Positions 27,129-39,905 are shown, numbered from the stretch's first letter. The stretch: 64,000 nt of DNA from Mycobacterium sp. SMC-4 (GCF_025263265.1 NZ_CP079869.1:5270001-5334000), one strand, 5' to 3'. Notes: generated from the sequence alone by a model not told the origin. Translations and numbers: made by a program.

Positions 27129-29006
27129 ATGGGGATGGCAATGACGTATTCGTGGGCGTTTTCGGGGTCGTCTTCGCAGCTGGATGTTTCGCTGCTGGCG
27201 CAGGCGGATGAGGGTGGCGGCGCCGCGATCAGCGAGATCGTCGGCCTGACGGTTGCGGGTGCGATCGTCTCGGCGGTGCTGGTCTGGATCGGCTGGATGC
27301 ACCGCACCCACAAAATCACCTGGCTCACCTCGCTGGCCGACTGGACGGGCCGACGCTTCAAACGACCTTCCTGGGTGGCGCTGCCGGTCGCGCTGTTCAC
27401 CAGTTCGATCATCTGCGCGCTGTTCGGGTTCATCTGGGACGTCAGCCTGCACATCGGCGACGGTCGTGACGACGGCGCGCTGGCCAACCCGGCGCATTAC
27501 TTCATCCTGATCGGGCTGTTCGGCATCTTCGTCGCAGGATGCACGGCGATGGTGCTGCCGCTGGGCGACGAACAACCCGGACCTGCCGCGGTGCGCATCA
27601 CCGATCATTGGCAGGCCCCGGTCGGTGGCATCGTGATGGCCGGGTGCGGCCTGTATGCCCTGACCGGCTTCCCGCTCGACGACATCTGGCACCGACTGTT
27701 CGGCCAGGACGTCACGCTGTGGGGTCCGACGCACCTGATGATGATCGGCGGGGCCGGCTTCTCGACCCTGGCCGCCGCGTTCCTCGAATACGAGGGCAGA
27801 AGGGCGGCCGGCCCGGACCGGCCGCGCGATGGCCTCGGTCTGAAGTTCGTGCTCTACCTGGCTTTCGCCGGCGTGCTGATCGGCGCATCGGTCTACCAGA
27901 TCGAATTCGACTTCGCCGTACCGCAGTTCCGGCAGGTGTTCCAGCCCATGCTGATCGCCGCCGCCGCGGCGCTGGCCCTGGTCATGGCGCGAATCTTCCT
28001 GGGCCGCGGGGCGGCGCTGATCGCGGCCCTGATCGCCATCGGCCTGCGCGGCATCGTGGCATTCCTGGTCGGCCCGGTGCTCGATGCGCCGATCAACTGG
28101 TTCCCGCTCTACCTCGGTGCCGCCCTTGTCGTCGAGTTGCTGGCGCTGACTGCGCTGTACAAGCGGCCCGTGCTCTTCGGCATGGCCTGCGGTCTGGGTA
28201 TTGCGACCATCGGATTGTGGCTGGAGTCGCTGTGGATCAACGCGGTCTACCCACTGACGTGGCCGAGCAGCATCTGGGCCGAGGCGCTGGTGATGTCGGT
28301 GCCGGTGGCGGTTCTGGTGGGCGCGTGTGGCGCAATGGCCGGGATGGTGCTCACCGGGCAGCGTCTGCCGCGTCGCGCGATCAGCGTCGGCCTGGTCTCG
28401 CTGACGGTGGTGGCCATCGGGGCTGCGACAGCCAACGGTTTGACCTACAACACGCCGGAGAACGCCACCGCCCAGGTCACCCTGACCGAGGCGCCGCCGG
28501 TCGACGGGAACCGGTTCGTCACCGCCGACATTCGCTTCAACCCGCCCGATGTCATCAGCGATGACCCGAACTGGGTGGCTGTGCTCGGCTGGCAGGGCGG
28601 TCTGGAGAATCAGCGCGGCCAGTACATCGACATCCTCGACCGGGTCGGCCCCGGCCACTACGTCTCGACCGAACCGATGCCGGTGTCGGGCACCTGGAAG
28701 ACCCTGGTCCGCGTACACGACGGTAAGACCCTCACGGCGGTGCCGATCTTCCTGGCCGCCGACCCCGGGATCGGCGCCGAAGAACTGCCCGCTGAGCAGC
28801 AGTTCACCCGGCCGTTCGTCTCCGAGATCACCATCCTGCAGCGCGAGCGCAGCGACGACATCCCCCAGTCGCTGTGGTTGATCGGCTGCCTGGTGGTGCT
28901 GGCCTGCTCGTTGGCCATGGTCGCGGGAATCGCCTGGGGCGGGGGCCGGATCAACAACAGCGAGCCGCGCCGCGGAGCCGACCTGCAGCCCTCCGGGCAG
29001 ACATGA
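27129..29006 (+). CDS. Large polytopic membrane protein, first of cupredoxin operon
   Basis: About 625 residues. Three in-frame ATGs (27129, 27135, 27141) are close together; the first is used. Around ten to twelve hydrophobic segments are visible between residues 30 and 450, with His-containing loops such as PLDDIWHRLFGQD and WGPTHLMMIGG that could bind metal. Residues about 450-590 form an outside domain (PPVDGNRFVTADI...GTWKTLVRVHDGK) with the feel of FixH/CopC-like beta domains, followed by a final membrane helix (LWLIGCLVVLACSLAMV). The family has no assigned function that I know. It overlaps the next gene by four bases (ATGA). Context suggests metal or redox work at the membrane. Confidence 0.72.
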   Translation: MGMAMTYSWAFSGSSSQLDVSLLAQADEGGGAAISEIVGLTVAGAIVSAVLVWIGWMHRTHKITWLTSLADWTGRRFKRPSWVALPVALFTSSIICALFGFIWDVSLHIGDGRDDGALANPAHYFILIGLFGIFVAGCTAMVLPLGDEQPGPAAVRITDHWQAPVGGIVMAGCGLYALTGFPLDDIWHRLFGQDVTLWGPTHLMMIGGAGFSTLAAAFLEYEGRRAAGPDRPRDGLGLKFVLYLAFAGVLIGASVYQIEFDFAVPQFRQVFQPMLIAAAAALALVMARIFLGRGAALIAALIAIGLRGIVAFLVGPVLDAPINWFPLYLGAALVVELLALTALYKRPVLFGMACGLGIATIGLWLESLWINAVYPLTWPSSIWAEALVMSVPVAVLVGACGAMAGMVLTGQRLPRRAISVGLVSLTVVAIGAATANGLTYNTPENATAQVTLTEAPPVDGNRFVTADIRFNPPDVISDDPNWVAVLGWQGGLENQRGQYIDILDRVGPGHYVSTEPMPVSGTWKTLVRVHDGKTLTAVPIFLAADPGIGAEELPAEQQFTRPFVSEITILQRERSDDIPQSLWLIGCLVVLACSLAMVAGIAWGGGRINNSEPRRGADLQPSGQT

Positions 29007-29167
29007 CCTCACCCCCGGAGGTTGTCCTGCTGGCCGACCATCCGATCTGGTTGGCGGTGCCGGCGTTCGCTCCCGCGTTCGTGGTATCGGGCGTGGTCGT
29101 CTACATCGCGGTGCGCAACCGCAAGAGAAATGCGGCACATGAGTCCCGCAACGACGACAACGGATAG
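29003..29167 (+). CDS. 54-residue single-pass membrane peptide
   Basis: MTSPPEVVLLADHPIWLAV begins the frame; one membrane segment (WLAVPAFAPAFVVSGVVVYIAV) is followed by a basic, then acidic tail (RNRKRNAAHESRNDDNG). Its ATG overlaps the stop of the large membrane gene, and the lipoprotein gene starts on the next base after its stop. This packing, base composition and positive-inside charge support a real gene. A small subunit of the operon's membrane complex is likely. Confidence 0.7.
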   Translation: MTSPPEVVLLADHPIWLAVPAFAPAFVVSGVVVYIAVRNRKRNAAHESRNDDNG

Positions 29168-29587
29168 GTGATCACGATCCGAATCAACGCAACCCTGATC
29201 ATCGCGGCGACCGCGCTGGTGCTGGCCGGCTGCGGCGGCACCGACGCCCCCGAGGCCACCTCACCGGCGGCCTCACCGCCGGTGGCGACCGAACAGACCG
29301 GGACGGCCGAACAACAGCCCGACCAGGTGGTCCTCGATGTCACCATCGAGGCGGGCACGGTGACGCCGACCAACGAGCAGTTGCAGGCAGCGGTGGGCCA
29401 GCCCATCGTGGTCAACATCGACAGCGACGTCGTCGACGAGTTGCACGTGCACTCGACACCCGAACACACCTTCGCGGTGGCCCCCGAACCGGGCCAGACG
29501 TTCGAATTCACGGTCGAGATGCCGGGCCGCGTCGACGTCGAGTTGCACGAGACGCACACCACGATCGCCACCATCTTGGTGCGGTGA
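29168..29587 (+). CDS. Cupredoxin-like lipoprotein
   Basis: 139 residues. Signal peptide with lipobox LVLAGC, lipidated Cys22, then a Thr/Ala/Pro-rich linker. The rest (from about 50) reads as a cupredoxin: VTPTNEQLQAAVGQPIVVNIDSD, then DELHVHSTPEHTFAV (His-rich) and VELHETHTTIATILVR at the end. His residues in HVH and HETH could bind copper; the usual Cys ligand is missing, so a classic blue site is not expected. GTG start directly after the peptide gene; its end overlaps the next gene (GTGA). It probably binds copper or another metal outside the membrane. Confidence 0.78.
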   Translation: MITIRINATLIIAATALVLAGCGGTDAPEATSPAASPPVATEQTGTAEQQPDQVVLDVTIEAGTVTPTNEQLQAAVGQPIVVNIDSDVVDELHVHSTPEHTFAVAPEPGQTFEFTVEMPGRVDVELHETHTTIATILVR

Positions 29588-30900
29588 ACCAGCAACTACT
29601 CGCGCACGGGCTGGGGGGATCGTCCGACCTCCCGATTCCGTTCACCTACGCGCTGATCGGGGCCGCCTGGGCGCTGACCGCCACCTTCGCCGTGGTCGCG
29701 CTGGCCTGGAAGCGGCCCCGATTCGACGCCACCCACACCGGCCGGCCGTTGCCACAGTGGGTCACCGCCGCCGTCGACGCACCGGCCACCCGCTGGGTGC
29801 TGGCGGCGCTGACGCTGGCGTTCAGCGGTTGGGTCGCGATGGCCGCATTCTTCGGGCCGCAGAACGCCGACAACCCCCTGCCCGGTGTGTTCTACGTGCT
29901 GCTGTGGGTTGGGCTGGTGGCACTGTCCTGGGCGATCGGACCGGTGTGGCGGGTGCTGTCACCGGTGCGCGCCCTGCACAAGCTGATCGGCGGCCGCAAC
30001 CTCGGCCTGCGCTACCCGCGCGCGCTGGGCTACTGGCCGGCCGCGGCGGGACTGCTGGCATTCGTGTGGCTGGAACTGGCCAGCCACGACCCCGGTTCGC
30101 TGGGCGCCATCCGGTCCTGGTTGCTGGTGTATCTGGCCGTGACGCTGGCCGGCGCCCTGTGCTTCGGCTCGCGGTGGAATTCACGCGCCGACCCCTTCGA
30201 GGTGTACAGCATGGTGGCCTCGCGGCTGTCGATGTTCGGGCGCACCGAGCGCGGACGCATCGCGGTGGGCAACCCGTTCAACCGGCTGCCGACGCTGCCG
30301 GTGCGGCCCGGGGTAGTCGCGGTGCTGGCGGTGCTGCTGGGGTCGACGGCCTTCGACAGCTACTCGGCCAGCCCCCAGTTCCGCGAACTCGTGGCCGATC
30401 TGACCAACTCCCCGACCGGCGCCACCCTCGCGCGCACCGCCGCGTTGCTGGTGTTCATCGGGGTGGTCGCCGGCACCTTCTGGCTGGCGGCGCGCGCCAC
30501 CGGCGGGGTCGACGCGGCGCGCCGGCGCGAGCTACCCGGGCTGATGGCGCATTCCCTGATCCCCATCGTGGTCGGCTACATCTTCGCCCACTACCTGAGC
30601 TATCTGGTCGAGCGCGGACAGCAGACGGTCATCCTGCTGGCTGATCCGCTGGGCCGCGGCTGGAACGTGTTCGGTCTCGCCCAGGCCGAGGTCAGCTACC
30701 TGTTGTCGATGCACCCGGGGCTGCTGGCCACCCTCAAAGTCGGCTTCGTGGTGGCCGGCCACATCGCGGCCGTAGTCGCCGCCCACGACCGGTCCCTGGT
30801 TCTGCTCCCCAAACAGCATCAGCTCACCGGACAACTGGCGATGATGCTGGTCATGGTGGGTTACACGTTCCTGGGACTGTATTTATTGTTCGGCGGGTAA
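29584..30900 (+). CDS. Membrane protein, fenitrothion-hydrolase-type family
   Basis: 438 residues, GTG start overlapping the lipoprotein stop. The N-terminus LLAHGLGGSSDLPIPFTYALIGAAWAL belongs to the family often labelled fenitrothion hydrolase in databases (that activity is known for one Burkholderia protein only). Nine or more hydrophobic segments are visible, and the loop RADPFEVYSMVASRLSMFGR is conserved-looking. His residues at the start (AHGLGG) and in IFAHYLSYLVERG and AGHIAAVVAAHDRS may bind metal. Operon with cupredoxin-like protein argues for a metal or redox role rather than pesticide cleavage. Confidence 0.75.
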   Translation: MNQQLLAHGLGGSSDLPIPFTYALIGAAWALTATFAVVALAWKRPRFDATHTGRPLPQWVTAAVDAPATRWVLAALTLAFSGWVAMAAFFGPQNADNPLPGVFYVLLWVGLVALSWAIGPVWRVLSPVRALHKLIGGRNLGLRYPRALGYWPAAAGLLAFVWLELASHDPGSLGAIRSWLLVYLAVTLAGALCFGSRWNSRADPFEVYSMVASRLSMFGRTERGRIAVGNPFNRLPTLPVRPGVVAVLAVLLGSTAFDSYSASPQFRELVADLTNSPTGATLARTAALLVFIGVVAGTFWLAARATGGVDAARRRELPGLMAHSLIPIVVGYIFAHYLSYLVERGQQTVILLADPLGRGWNVFGLAQAEVSYLLSMHPGLLATLKVGFVVAGHIAAVVAAHDRSLVLLPKQHQLTGQLAMMLVMVGYTFLGLYLLFGG

Positions 30901-30918
30901 ATCGGCGAACCTGGCCGA

Positions 30919-30924
30919 TAATCT
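30919..30924 (+). promoter_or_regulatory. -10 box for leaderless ANTAR gene
   Basis: TAATCT followed by 6 bases and the GTG at 30931; there is no ribosome site. This predicts a leaderless mRNA. Confidence 0.5.
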
Positions 30925-30930
30925 CATCTT

Positions 30931-31608
30931 GTGTCAGGTGACGACGCTGTGGAACAGGCGCTCGCGGGCGGTGCGCCGCAGCGGGTCGGCTGGTTCCGGT
31001 TCTACTTCGCCGACGAGCGCTGGGAGTGGTCCGAGCAGGTGCAGCTGTTGCACGGCTACGAACCCGGCACCGTGACACCGACCACCGAGCTTGTGCTGGC
31101 CCACAAGCATCCCGACGACCGCCAGCAGGTGGCAGCCACGCTGGAGGAGATGCGCCGCACCCACTGCACCTTCTCGACTCGGCACCGCATCATCGACACC
31201 GGTGGCCAGACCCACGACGTGGTGGTGATCGGTGACCGTCTCAACGACGGCGAGGGCCGGCTGGTGGGGACACACGGTTTCTATGTCGACGTCACACCGA
31301 TCGCCGCAGTGAGCAAGGAGATGATGACCGCAGCGCTGGCCGAGATCACCGAGAACCGCGCGGTCATCGAACAGGTCAAAGGCATGTTGATGCTGATCTA
31401 CCGGGTCGATGCGGACTCCGCCTTCGAGCTGCTGCGCTGGCGCTCCCAGGAAAGCAACGTCAAGCTTCGAGCCTTGGCCGAACGCGTGTTGCTCGATTAC
31501 CGCCAGCTGGTCTACGAGGAGACGCTGCCCCCGCGCGCGGATTTCGACCACCTGCTTCTGACCGCGCACCTGCGGGTGGACCAGGGCGGCGATACCGTGG
31601 CACGGTGA
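30931..31608 (+). CDS. PAS-ANTAR RNA-binding regulator
   Basis: 225 residues, GTG start. Residues about 15-125 form a PAS fold (RVGWFRFYFADERWEWSEQ, then YEPGTVTPTTELVLAHKHPDDR), similar to mycobacterial PAS-ANTAR proteins. ANTAR domain at about 128-190: LAEITENRAVIEQVKGMLML then VDADSAFELLRWRSQE, an RNA-binding helix bundle that prevents termination. A C-terminal extension follows. Its stop overlaps the start of the nicotinamidase gene (GTGA), so the two are coupled. The signal sensed is unknown. Confidence 0.85.
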   Translation: MSGDDAVEQALAGGAPQRVGWFRFYFADERWEWSEQVQLLHGYEPGTVTPTTELVLAHKHPDDRQQVAATLEEMRRTHCTFSTRHRIIDTGGQTHDVVVIGDRLNDGEGRLVGTHGFYVDVTPIAAVSKEMMTAALAEITENRAVIEQVKGMLMLIYRVDADSAFELLRWRSQESNVKLRALAERVLLDYRQLVYEETLPPRADFDHLLLTAHLRVDQGGDTVAR

Positions 31609-32183
31609 GCGGTTCTTCGTCGCGCGTGGCGCTGATCATCGTCGACGTGCAAAACGATTTCTGCGAAGGCGGCTCGCTGGGCGTCGACGGCGCAGCAGCG
31701 GTCGTGCACGCGGTCAACGACCTACTGGCCGGACCGTCGGCCGATCGCTACCGACATGTCGTGGCCACCAAAGACTTTCACATCGACCCGGGTAGCCACT
31801 TCTCCGAGCGCCCCGACTTCGTCGACTCCTGGCCCCCACATTGCGTGGCCGGGTCGACCGGGGCGGACTTCCACCCCGACCTCGATGTCGCCCCGATCGA
31901 AGCGGTGTTCGCCAAGGGCCACTACAGCGCCGCCTACAGCGGTTTCGAAGGCACCGACGATTCCGGCACCGCGCTGGCAGACTGGCTGCGGGCCCGCGAC
32001 ATCGACGCCGTCGACGTGGTCGGTATCGCCACCGACTACTGTGTGCGTGCCACCGCCGCCGACGCCGTCGCGGCCGGGTTCACCACCCGGGTACTGCTCG
32101 GCCTCACCGCGGGGGTGTCGCCCACGTCCAGCGCCGAGGCAGTGCAGGCGCTGCGCGGCGCCGGGGTCGATGTGGTGACCTGA
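31605..32183 (+). CDS. pncA: Nicotinamidase/pyrazinamidase
   Basis: 192 residues. Hydrolyses nicotinamide to nicotinate in NAD recycling, and in M. tuberculosis activates pyrazinamide. The catalytic triad is complete: Asp14 (IIVDVQNDF), Lys104 (FAKGHYSA) and Cys146 (GIATDYCVRATA). The metal ligands are Asp57, His59, His65 and His79 (KDFHIDPGSHF and WPPHCV). GTG start overlaps the ANTAR gene stop. The pairing with an ANTAR regulator is unusual to me. Function is certain at family level. Confidence 0.94.
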   Translation: MSGSSSRVALIIVDVQNDFCEGGSLGVDGAAAVVHAVNDLLAGPSADRYRHVVATKDFHIDPGSHFSERPDFVDSWPPHCVAGSTGADFHPDLDVAPIEAVFAKGHYSAAYSGFEGTDDSGTALADWLRARDIDAVDVVGIATDYCVRATAADAVAAGFTTRVLLGLTAGVSPTSSAEAVQALRGAGVDVVT

Positions 32184-32262
32184 CCCACCCGACGGTTGCG
32201 CTGCGCCCCGAATGGGCATCCCCTAACGTCGCAGCCGCGGCGAGGAGTTCAGGAGAATCCCT

Positions 32263-34407
<2,145 letters not shown>

Positions 34408-34468
34408 AAAACGTTGCGCGGCATCACCCCTCAGTGCCCAGTTCAGCGTTTTCGGCCTCACGTTGTGT

Positions 34469-34474
34469 TAGCTT
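34469..34474 (+). promoter_or_regulatory. -10 box of the putative structured RNA
   Basis: TAGCTT preceded by TGTGT, an extended -10 in feel. The predicted transcription start is at about 34481, which is the first base of the closing stem described next. No clear -35 is seen. Confidence 0.4.
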
Positions 34475-34480
34475 GAAGGT

Positions 34481-34609
34481 GCTGTTGCAACCGTGGCCGC
34501 TGTGTCGGCATCGGGCGTCGAAGGATGCCCCCGTAGCCACCGGCCTGGGCGGGCCGGTCGTAGGAGCCGAAGAGCGGCGGCGACCTACCCGGCGGCCACG
34601 GTTGCCAGC
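34481..34609 (+). ncRNA. Putative structured RNA between glgX and mak
   Basis: A closed stem of about 20 pairs is formed by 34481-34502 and 34590-34609: GCTG with CAGC, a TT bulge, then 14 perfect pairs (34487-34500 with 34592-34605), one G-U and one more pair. Inside are three hairpins: GGCATC/GATGCC (34507-34512, 34524-34529), ACCGGCC/GGCCGGT (34539-34545, 34552-34558) and GTAGG/CCTAC (34560-34564, 34584-34588) with an inner GCCG/CGGC. A -10 box 7 bases before the stem fits its 5' end. There is no coding frame with a plausible start. No known RNA family was recognised. It may instead be a bidirectional terminator for the convergent genes. Confidence 0.5.
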
Positions 34610-34639
34610 CCTGCAGTCATTGCGTCAGACGTGGCACCG

Positions 34640-35991
34640 TCAGGCCAGGATGCGTTGGATCGACAGCAGCGGGATGGGCAGCCAGTCCGGCCGGAACCGC
34701 GCCTCGTAAGCCGCCTCGTAGACCGCTTTGTCCAATTCGTAGGCCGCCAGCACCTCGGCCGCAGCCCGGGGATCTGTGCCGGCGACCCCGGCGTACCCGT
34801 CGCAGAACGCGGCGCTGTTACGCGCCACCCACTCGCGCGCCCGCGCCGCCAGCTGCCGGTCCCGGTCGTCATCGGCAGCCAGGTCGACCATCCGCTGATA
34901 GGCGGCGTACTCGAACGACCGCAGTACCCCGGCCACGTCGCGTAGCGGTGAATCGGGCCGGCGGCGCTCGTCGAGTGGCTGCCCCGGCTCCCCTTCGAAG
35001 TCGATCAGCAACCAACCTTCGGGGGTGCGCAGCACCTGGCCGAGGTGCAGATCACCGTGAATGCGTTGCACCGTGATCGGCCGACCCGCCAGCGCGCGGT
35101 ACCTCTGCTCGATCTGTCCCGCGTGTTCCTGCAGCGCTGGTGCCGCCACGACCGCAGACCGGAGGCGCTCCAGCACGGTGTCGACCGGGAACGACTCGGT
35201 CCCGGTACCGAGATGCTCGGCCAACGTCGCGTGCACCGACGCCACAGCCTCACCCAGCCGGTGCGACTCGCCGGCGAAATCCCCGCCCACCTCGTCGGCA
35301 TAGAGGTCGCCCTCGGCGAACAGATCCCGGGTGCTCGCCGTGGCCATGTCCCAGCCCTCGGCGCTGTTGGCGGCGAACTCGGCGACCATCCCCAACGCGC
35401 ACGGCAGTGAGCCCGGTCCCGCCCAGGAGGTTTCGAAGGACCCCAGCAGCCGCGCAACGTGCGGGTTGTCCGCACGCGCGAGCACTCGGTTCAGCTCGAT
35501 GTCCGGGTTGACCCCGGCGGTGATGCGCCGGAACACCTTGAGCACCGCCCGTTCCTCGAAGATGACGCTGGTGTTGCTCTGTTCAGCGCCGGAGACCCGC
35601 GGGGCGGCGTCCAGCGGCAGATCCGCGCCGGGTTCCTTGACGAACCGCAGCTCGGCGACCGTCGCCGACGCCTCGATCAGCGCCAGCAGATGCCGAGCGG
35701 CCCGCGGGTCGTACAGCGCGTCGTAGGCGATGCGCTCGCCGTCGGCGCGTGTTGCGGTGCCGATGGTGGCGATATCGCTGTACTCCTCGATAGGTGCTGC
35801 GCCCCAACGGATCAGCACCTGATAGCGCTCGGCGGAGCCGTCGGTGTAGGACACGTCGAGCAGTACGTGATCGAGGTCGAGTCCGGCGTCGTCGGACAGC
35901 GGGGTGACGGTCACCGGTTGCACCGACACGAGCTCACGGGTGCGTCCGGCATACCAGCGCTGCCGCTGCAACCATTCACCATAGGGCAGTG

Positions 35992-35995
<4 letters not shown>
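34640..35995 (-). CDS. mak: Maltokinase
   Basis: 451 residues. Phosphorylates maltose to maltose-1-phosphate with ATP, the donor for GlgE in the mycobacterial alpha-glucan pathway. Kinase-like motifs: [14 protein letters not shown], with catalytic Asp, and [20 protein letters not shown], metal-binding DFEGEPG, both typical of Mak. The N-terminal cap ([16 protein letters not shown]) is present. The ATG overlaps the treS stop (ATGA), so the pair is coupled as Rv0126-Rv0127 in M. tuberculosis, where they form a complex. glgE is not in the window. Confidence 0.95.
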
Positions 35996-37782
<1,787 letters not shown>

Positions 37783-37834
37783 AGCTGGTGTCAACCTACC
37801 CAGCACGGCGTGAAACCAACCACGCCTGACAAGG

Positions 37835-38948
37835 CTAGGCCAGGAAGCGCTCGGCGCCCGCGGTGCGGACGAACCGCAGGCTGTTGGCCTGGCGGTAGCC
37901 GAGCACACCACCGCCGAACGTCACCAGCATCAGGCCTCCCAAACCGGGTAGCGCCACGGCGGCGATCTCGGCCAACGTCGGGCCGGTCAACACCCGCGGA
38001 TACCCGGCGGGTCCTGCCATCTGGCCGGTTGCCGACAACGGCGCCGGGGCCACCGACGTTCCGGGGGTGGGCGCCACCGAACCGCGGATTCGCGGGGTCG
38101 GCACGCCGGCGGCACCCGGGGCGGTGGCCGCGGGTTCACCGGCCTGCCCGGGTCGGGTGACCCGCGGACCGGCGCCGGCCACCGTCATCGCTCGGGGCAC
38201 CGAGACGACCAGCGGAGCCTGGAAGACCGGGGGTTGGCTGCTGCTGGCGCTGCCACTACCGCCGACGGCTCCACCGCTGGTCCCAGAACCCGCGTCGAGG
38301 ACCGGAGCCTCCTGCTGGGTGCGGATCGACGGACCGGGCGGCGGGGGCTGCGGCACCACCCGCAGCGCGGCCAGGAACTCGCCCAGCGTGGGCAGCGGAA
38401 TCTCGACGGTGGTGTAGAACGACGACATCGATGGCCACGTGCCGGCCGGCACCTCGCTGGCCGAGGGCACCCGGAAGAACGGCAGGGTCAGCGAGTTGCT
38501 CGTGTCCGCCTTCTTGGATTCCTTCGCCGGGGGTTGCGCATCGATGATCGAACCCACCCGACTGCCACCACCGTGGGAACCTATGACGCCGGCCTGCTCG
38601 TCGTCGTCGTCAGAGTCGTCGGGGTCGGCGATCCTCGGGTCGTCGGAATTGCTGGAGCTCGGATCGTCGACGTCGCCGGACTTCGACGGGTCACCGGCAT
38701 CCCCGATCGGAATCCGCGGCATCCCCGAGGATCCTGACCTGGCCTCACCGCCCTCCGCAGAAGATCCGGTGTCCTGGCTGGATCGACCCGAGTCGGTGGG
38801 CTCGGCCAGCGCCGGAGCCGCGCCCGCACCGCCACACAGCACACCGATCGAGAGCACACCGGCGAGCGCTACGGCGCGCAAAGCGAGCTCCGCCATGTTG
38901 CCCCCAAAGCCCGGGATTTCCCGTCGAGCGGTCAAGTTCATCGACATT
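37835..38948 (-). CDS. Exported low-complexity protein with C-terminal membrane helix
   Basis: About 371 residues from ATG 38948; ATG 38897 ([13 protein letters not shown]) is an alternative that places the signal peptide at the very N-terminus. After a signal peptide ([20 protein letters not shown]) comes a Ser/Gly/Asp-rich stretch with acid runs (DDSDDDDE), then a Pro/Ala/Gly-rich stretch, a middle segment ([20 protein letters not shown]) and near the C-terminus a hydrophobic span ([21 protein letters not shown]) followed by a short basic tail. It looks like a cell-wall or membrane-anchored surface protein. No family was recognised, and no LPxTG motif is present. It lies upstream of treS in the same direction. 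Confidence 0.7.
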
Positions 38949-39060
38949 CTCGCATAGAGCGACAACTGCCGACGTCGGATGGTGTTTGCTGGAGCAGGCC
39001 GTAAATCGACGCGGCCGTCAGTTCGAACCCGTCGTGGTGCCCAGGCAGGCCCCGGCGCGC

Positions 39061-39066
39061 TATCGT
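39061..39066 (+). promoter_or_regulatory. -10 box for leaderless HugZ-like gene
   Basis: TATCGT followed by 6 bases and the GTG at 39073. This supports the internal GTG over longer readings of the frame. Confidence 0.5.
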
Positions 39067-39072
39067 GCCGAC

Positions 39073-39885
39073 GTGACGTCTGGTGGATCTCCGCGTGATC
39101 ATGGCGACCCCGGTGACGCCCCGACCGTGCCGCCACCACTGAACCCGGTGGCCGGCGCCGCCCGCCCGTCGGCGGCTGAAGAAGCACGCACCATCGCTGC
39201 CTGCACCAACACCGCCACGCTGGCCAGCCTGACGGCCGACGGGGACCCGTGGGCCTCGTTCGTGACCTACGGCCTGCTCGACGGCGCCCCGGTGCTGTGC
39301 GTGTCCGATCTCGCTGAGCACGGCCGCAACCTCGCGGGTGATCCGCGGGCCAGCCTGGCCATCGTGGCACCGGCCGCCGAAGACGACCCGCTGGCCAATG
39401 CCCGCATCACCCTGGCCGGTCGTGTGCAGGAACCTCAGGGAGCTGAGCGCGACGCCGCGCGCGCAGCGCACCTGTCGGCCGTCGAGGCCGCCAAGTACTA
39501 CATCGACTACAGCGACTTCACGCTGTGGGTGCTGCGGGTGCAGCGGGTGCGCTGGGTCGGCGGCTACGGCCGGATGGACTCTGCCACCGGTGTCGACTAC
39601 CTCGCCGCCGAACCCGACCCGGTCACACCGCACTCAGCGGGCGCGATCAACCACCTCAACGCCGACCACGCCGACGCGCTGCTGGCGATGGCGCACACCC
39701 TGGGTGGCTATCCCGACGCCACCGCCGCCACCTGCACCGGCGCCGACCGATACGGCCTGGACCTGCGCCTGAGCACCGAACGCGGCGTCGCCTACACCCG
39801 GATCGGCTATCCGTCACCCATCTCCTCGATCGGTGAAATGCGTTCGGCCGCCGTGGAGTTGACGCGGCTGGCCCGCGCAACCTGA
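39073..39885 (+). CDS. HugZ-like PNPOx/DUF2470 domain protein
   Basis: 270 residues. N-terminal flavin/heme split-barrel domain (AEEARTIAACTNTATLASLTADGDPWAS, then GAPVLCVSDLAEHGRNLAGDPRASL) plus a C-terminal DUF2470 domain (HSAGAINHLNADHADALLAMAH). The HugZ group includes heme-degrading or heme-binding proteins; His residues in NHLNADH of the C-terminal domain are conserved there. It could take part in heme use, but the activity is not proven for this subgroup. Start supported by the leaderless promoter. It is followed by a PyrE-like gene with its own promoter. Confidence 0.8.
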   Translation: MTSGGSPRDHGDPGDAPTVPPPLNPVAGAARPSAAEEARTIAACTNTATLASLTADGDPWASFVTYGLLDGAPVLCVSDLAEHGRNLAGDPRASLAIVAPAAEDDPLANARITLAGRVQEPQGAERDAARAAHLSAVEAAKYYIDYSDFTLWVLRVQRVRWVGGYGRMDSATGVDYLAAEPDPVTPHSAGAINHLNADHADALLAMAHTLGGYPDATAATCTGADRYGLDLRLSTERGVAYTRIGYPSPISSIGEMRSAAVELTRLARAT

Positions 39886-39905
39886 ATCGGCGCGGGGCCC
39901 TGAAC

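Noticed and set aside
27099..29138. 679-codon leftward frame rich in Arg, Gln, Asp and His
   Set aside because: Antisense of the membrane-protein gene; composition typical of a shadow frame, no domain.
34481..34609. Miniature inverted-repeat transposon
   Set aside because: The long inverted ends would fit, but no target-site duplication is seen at the borders and the interior has three further compensating hairpins plus a promoter at the exact 5' end, more like an RNA.
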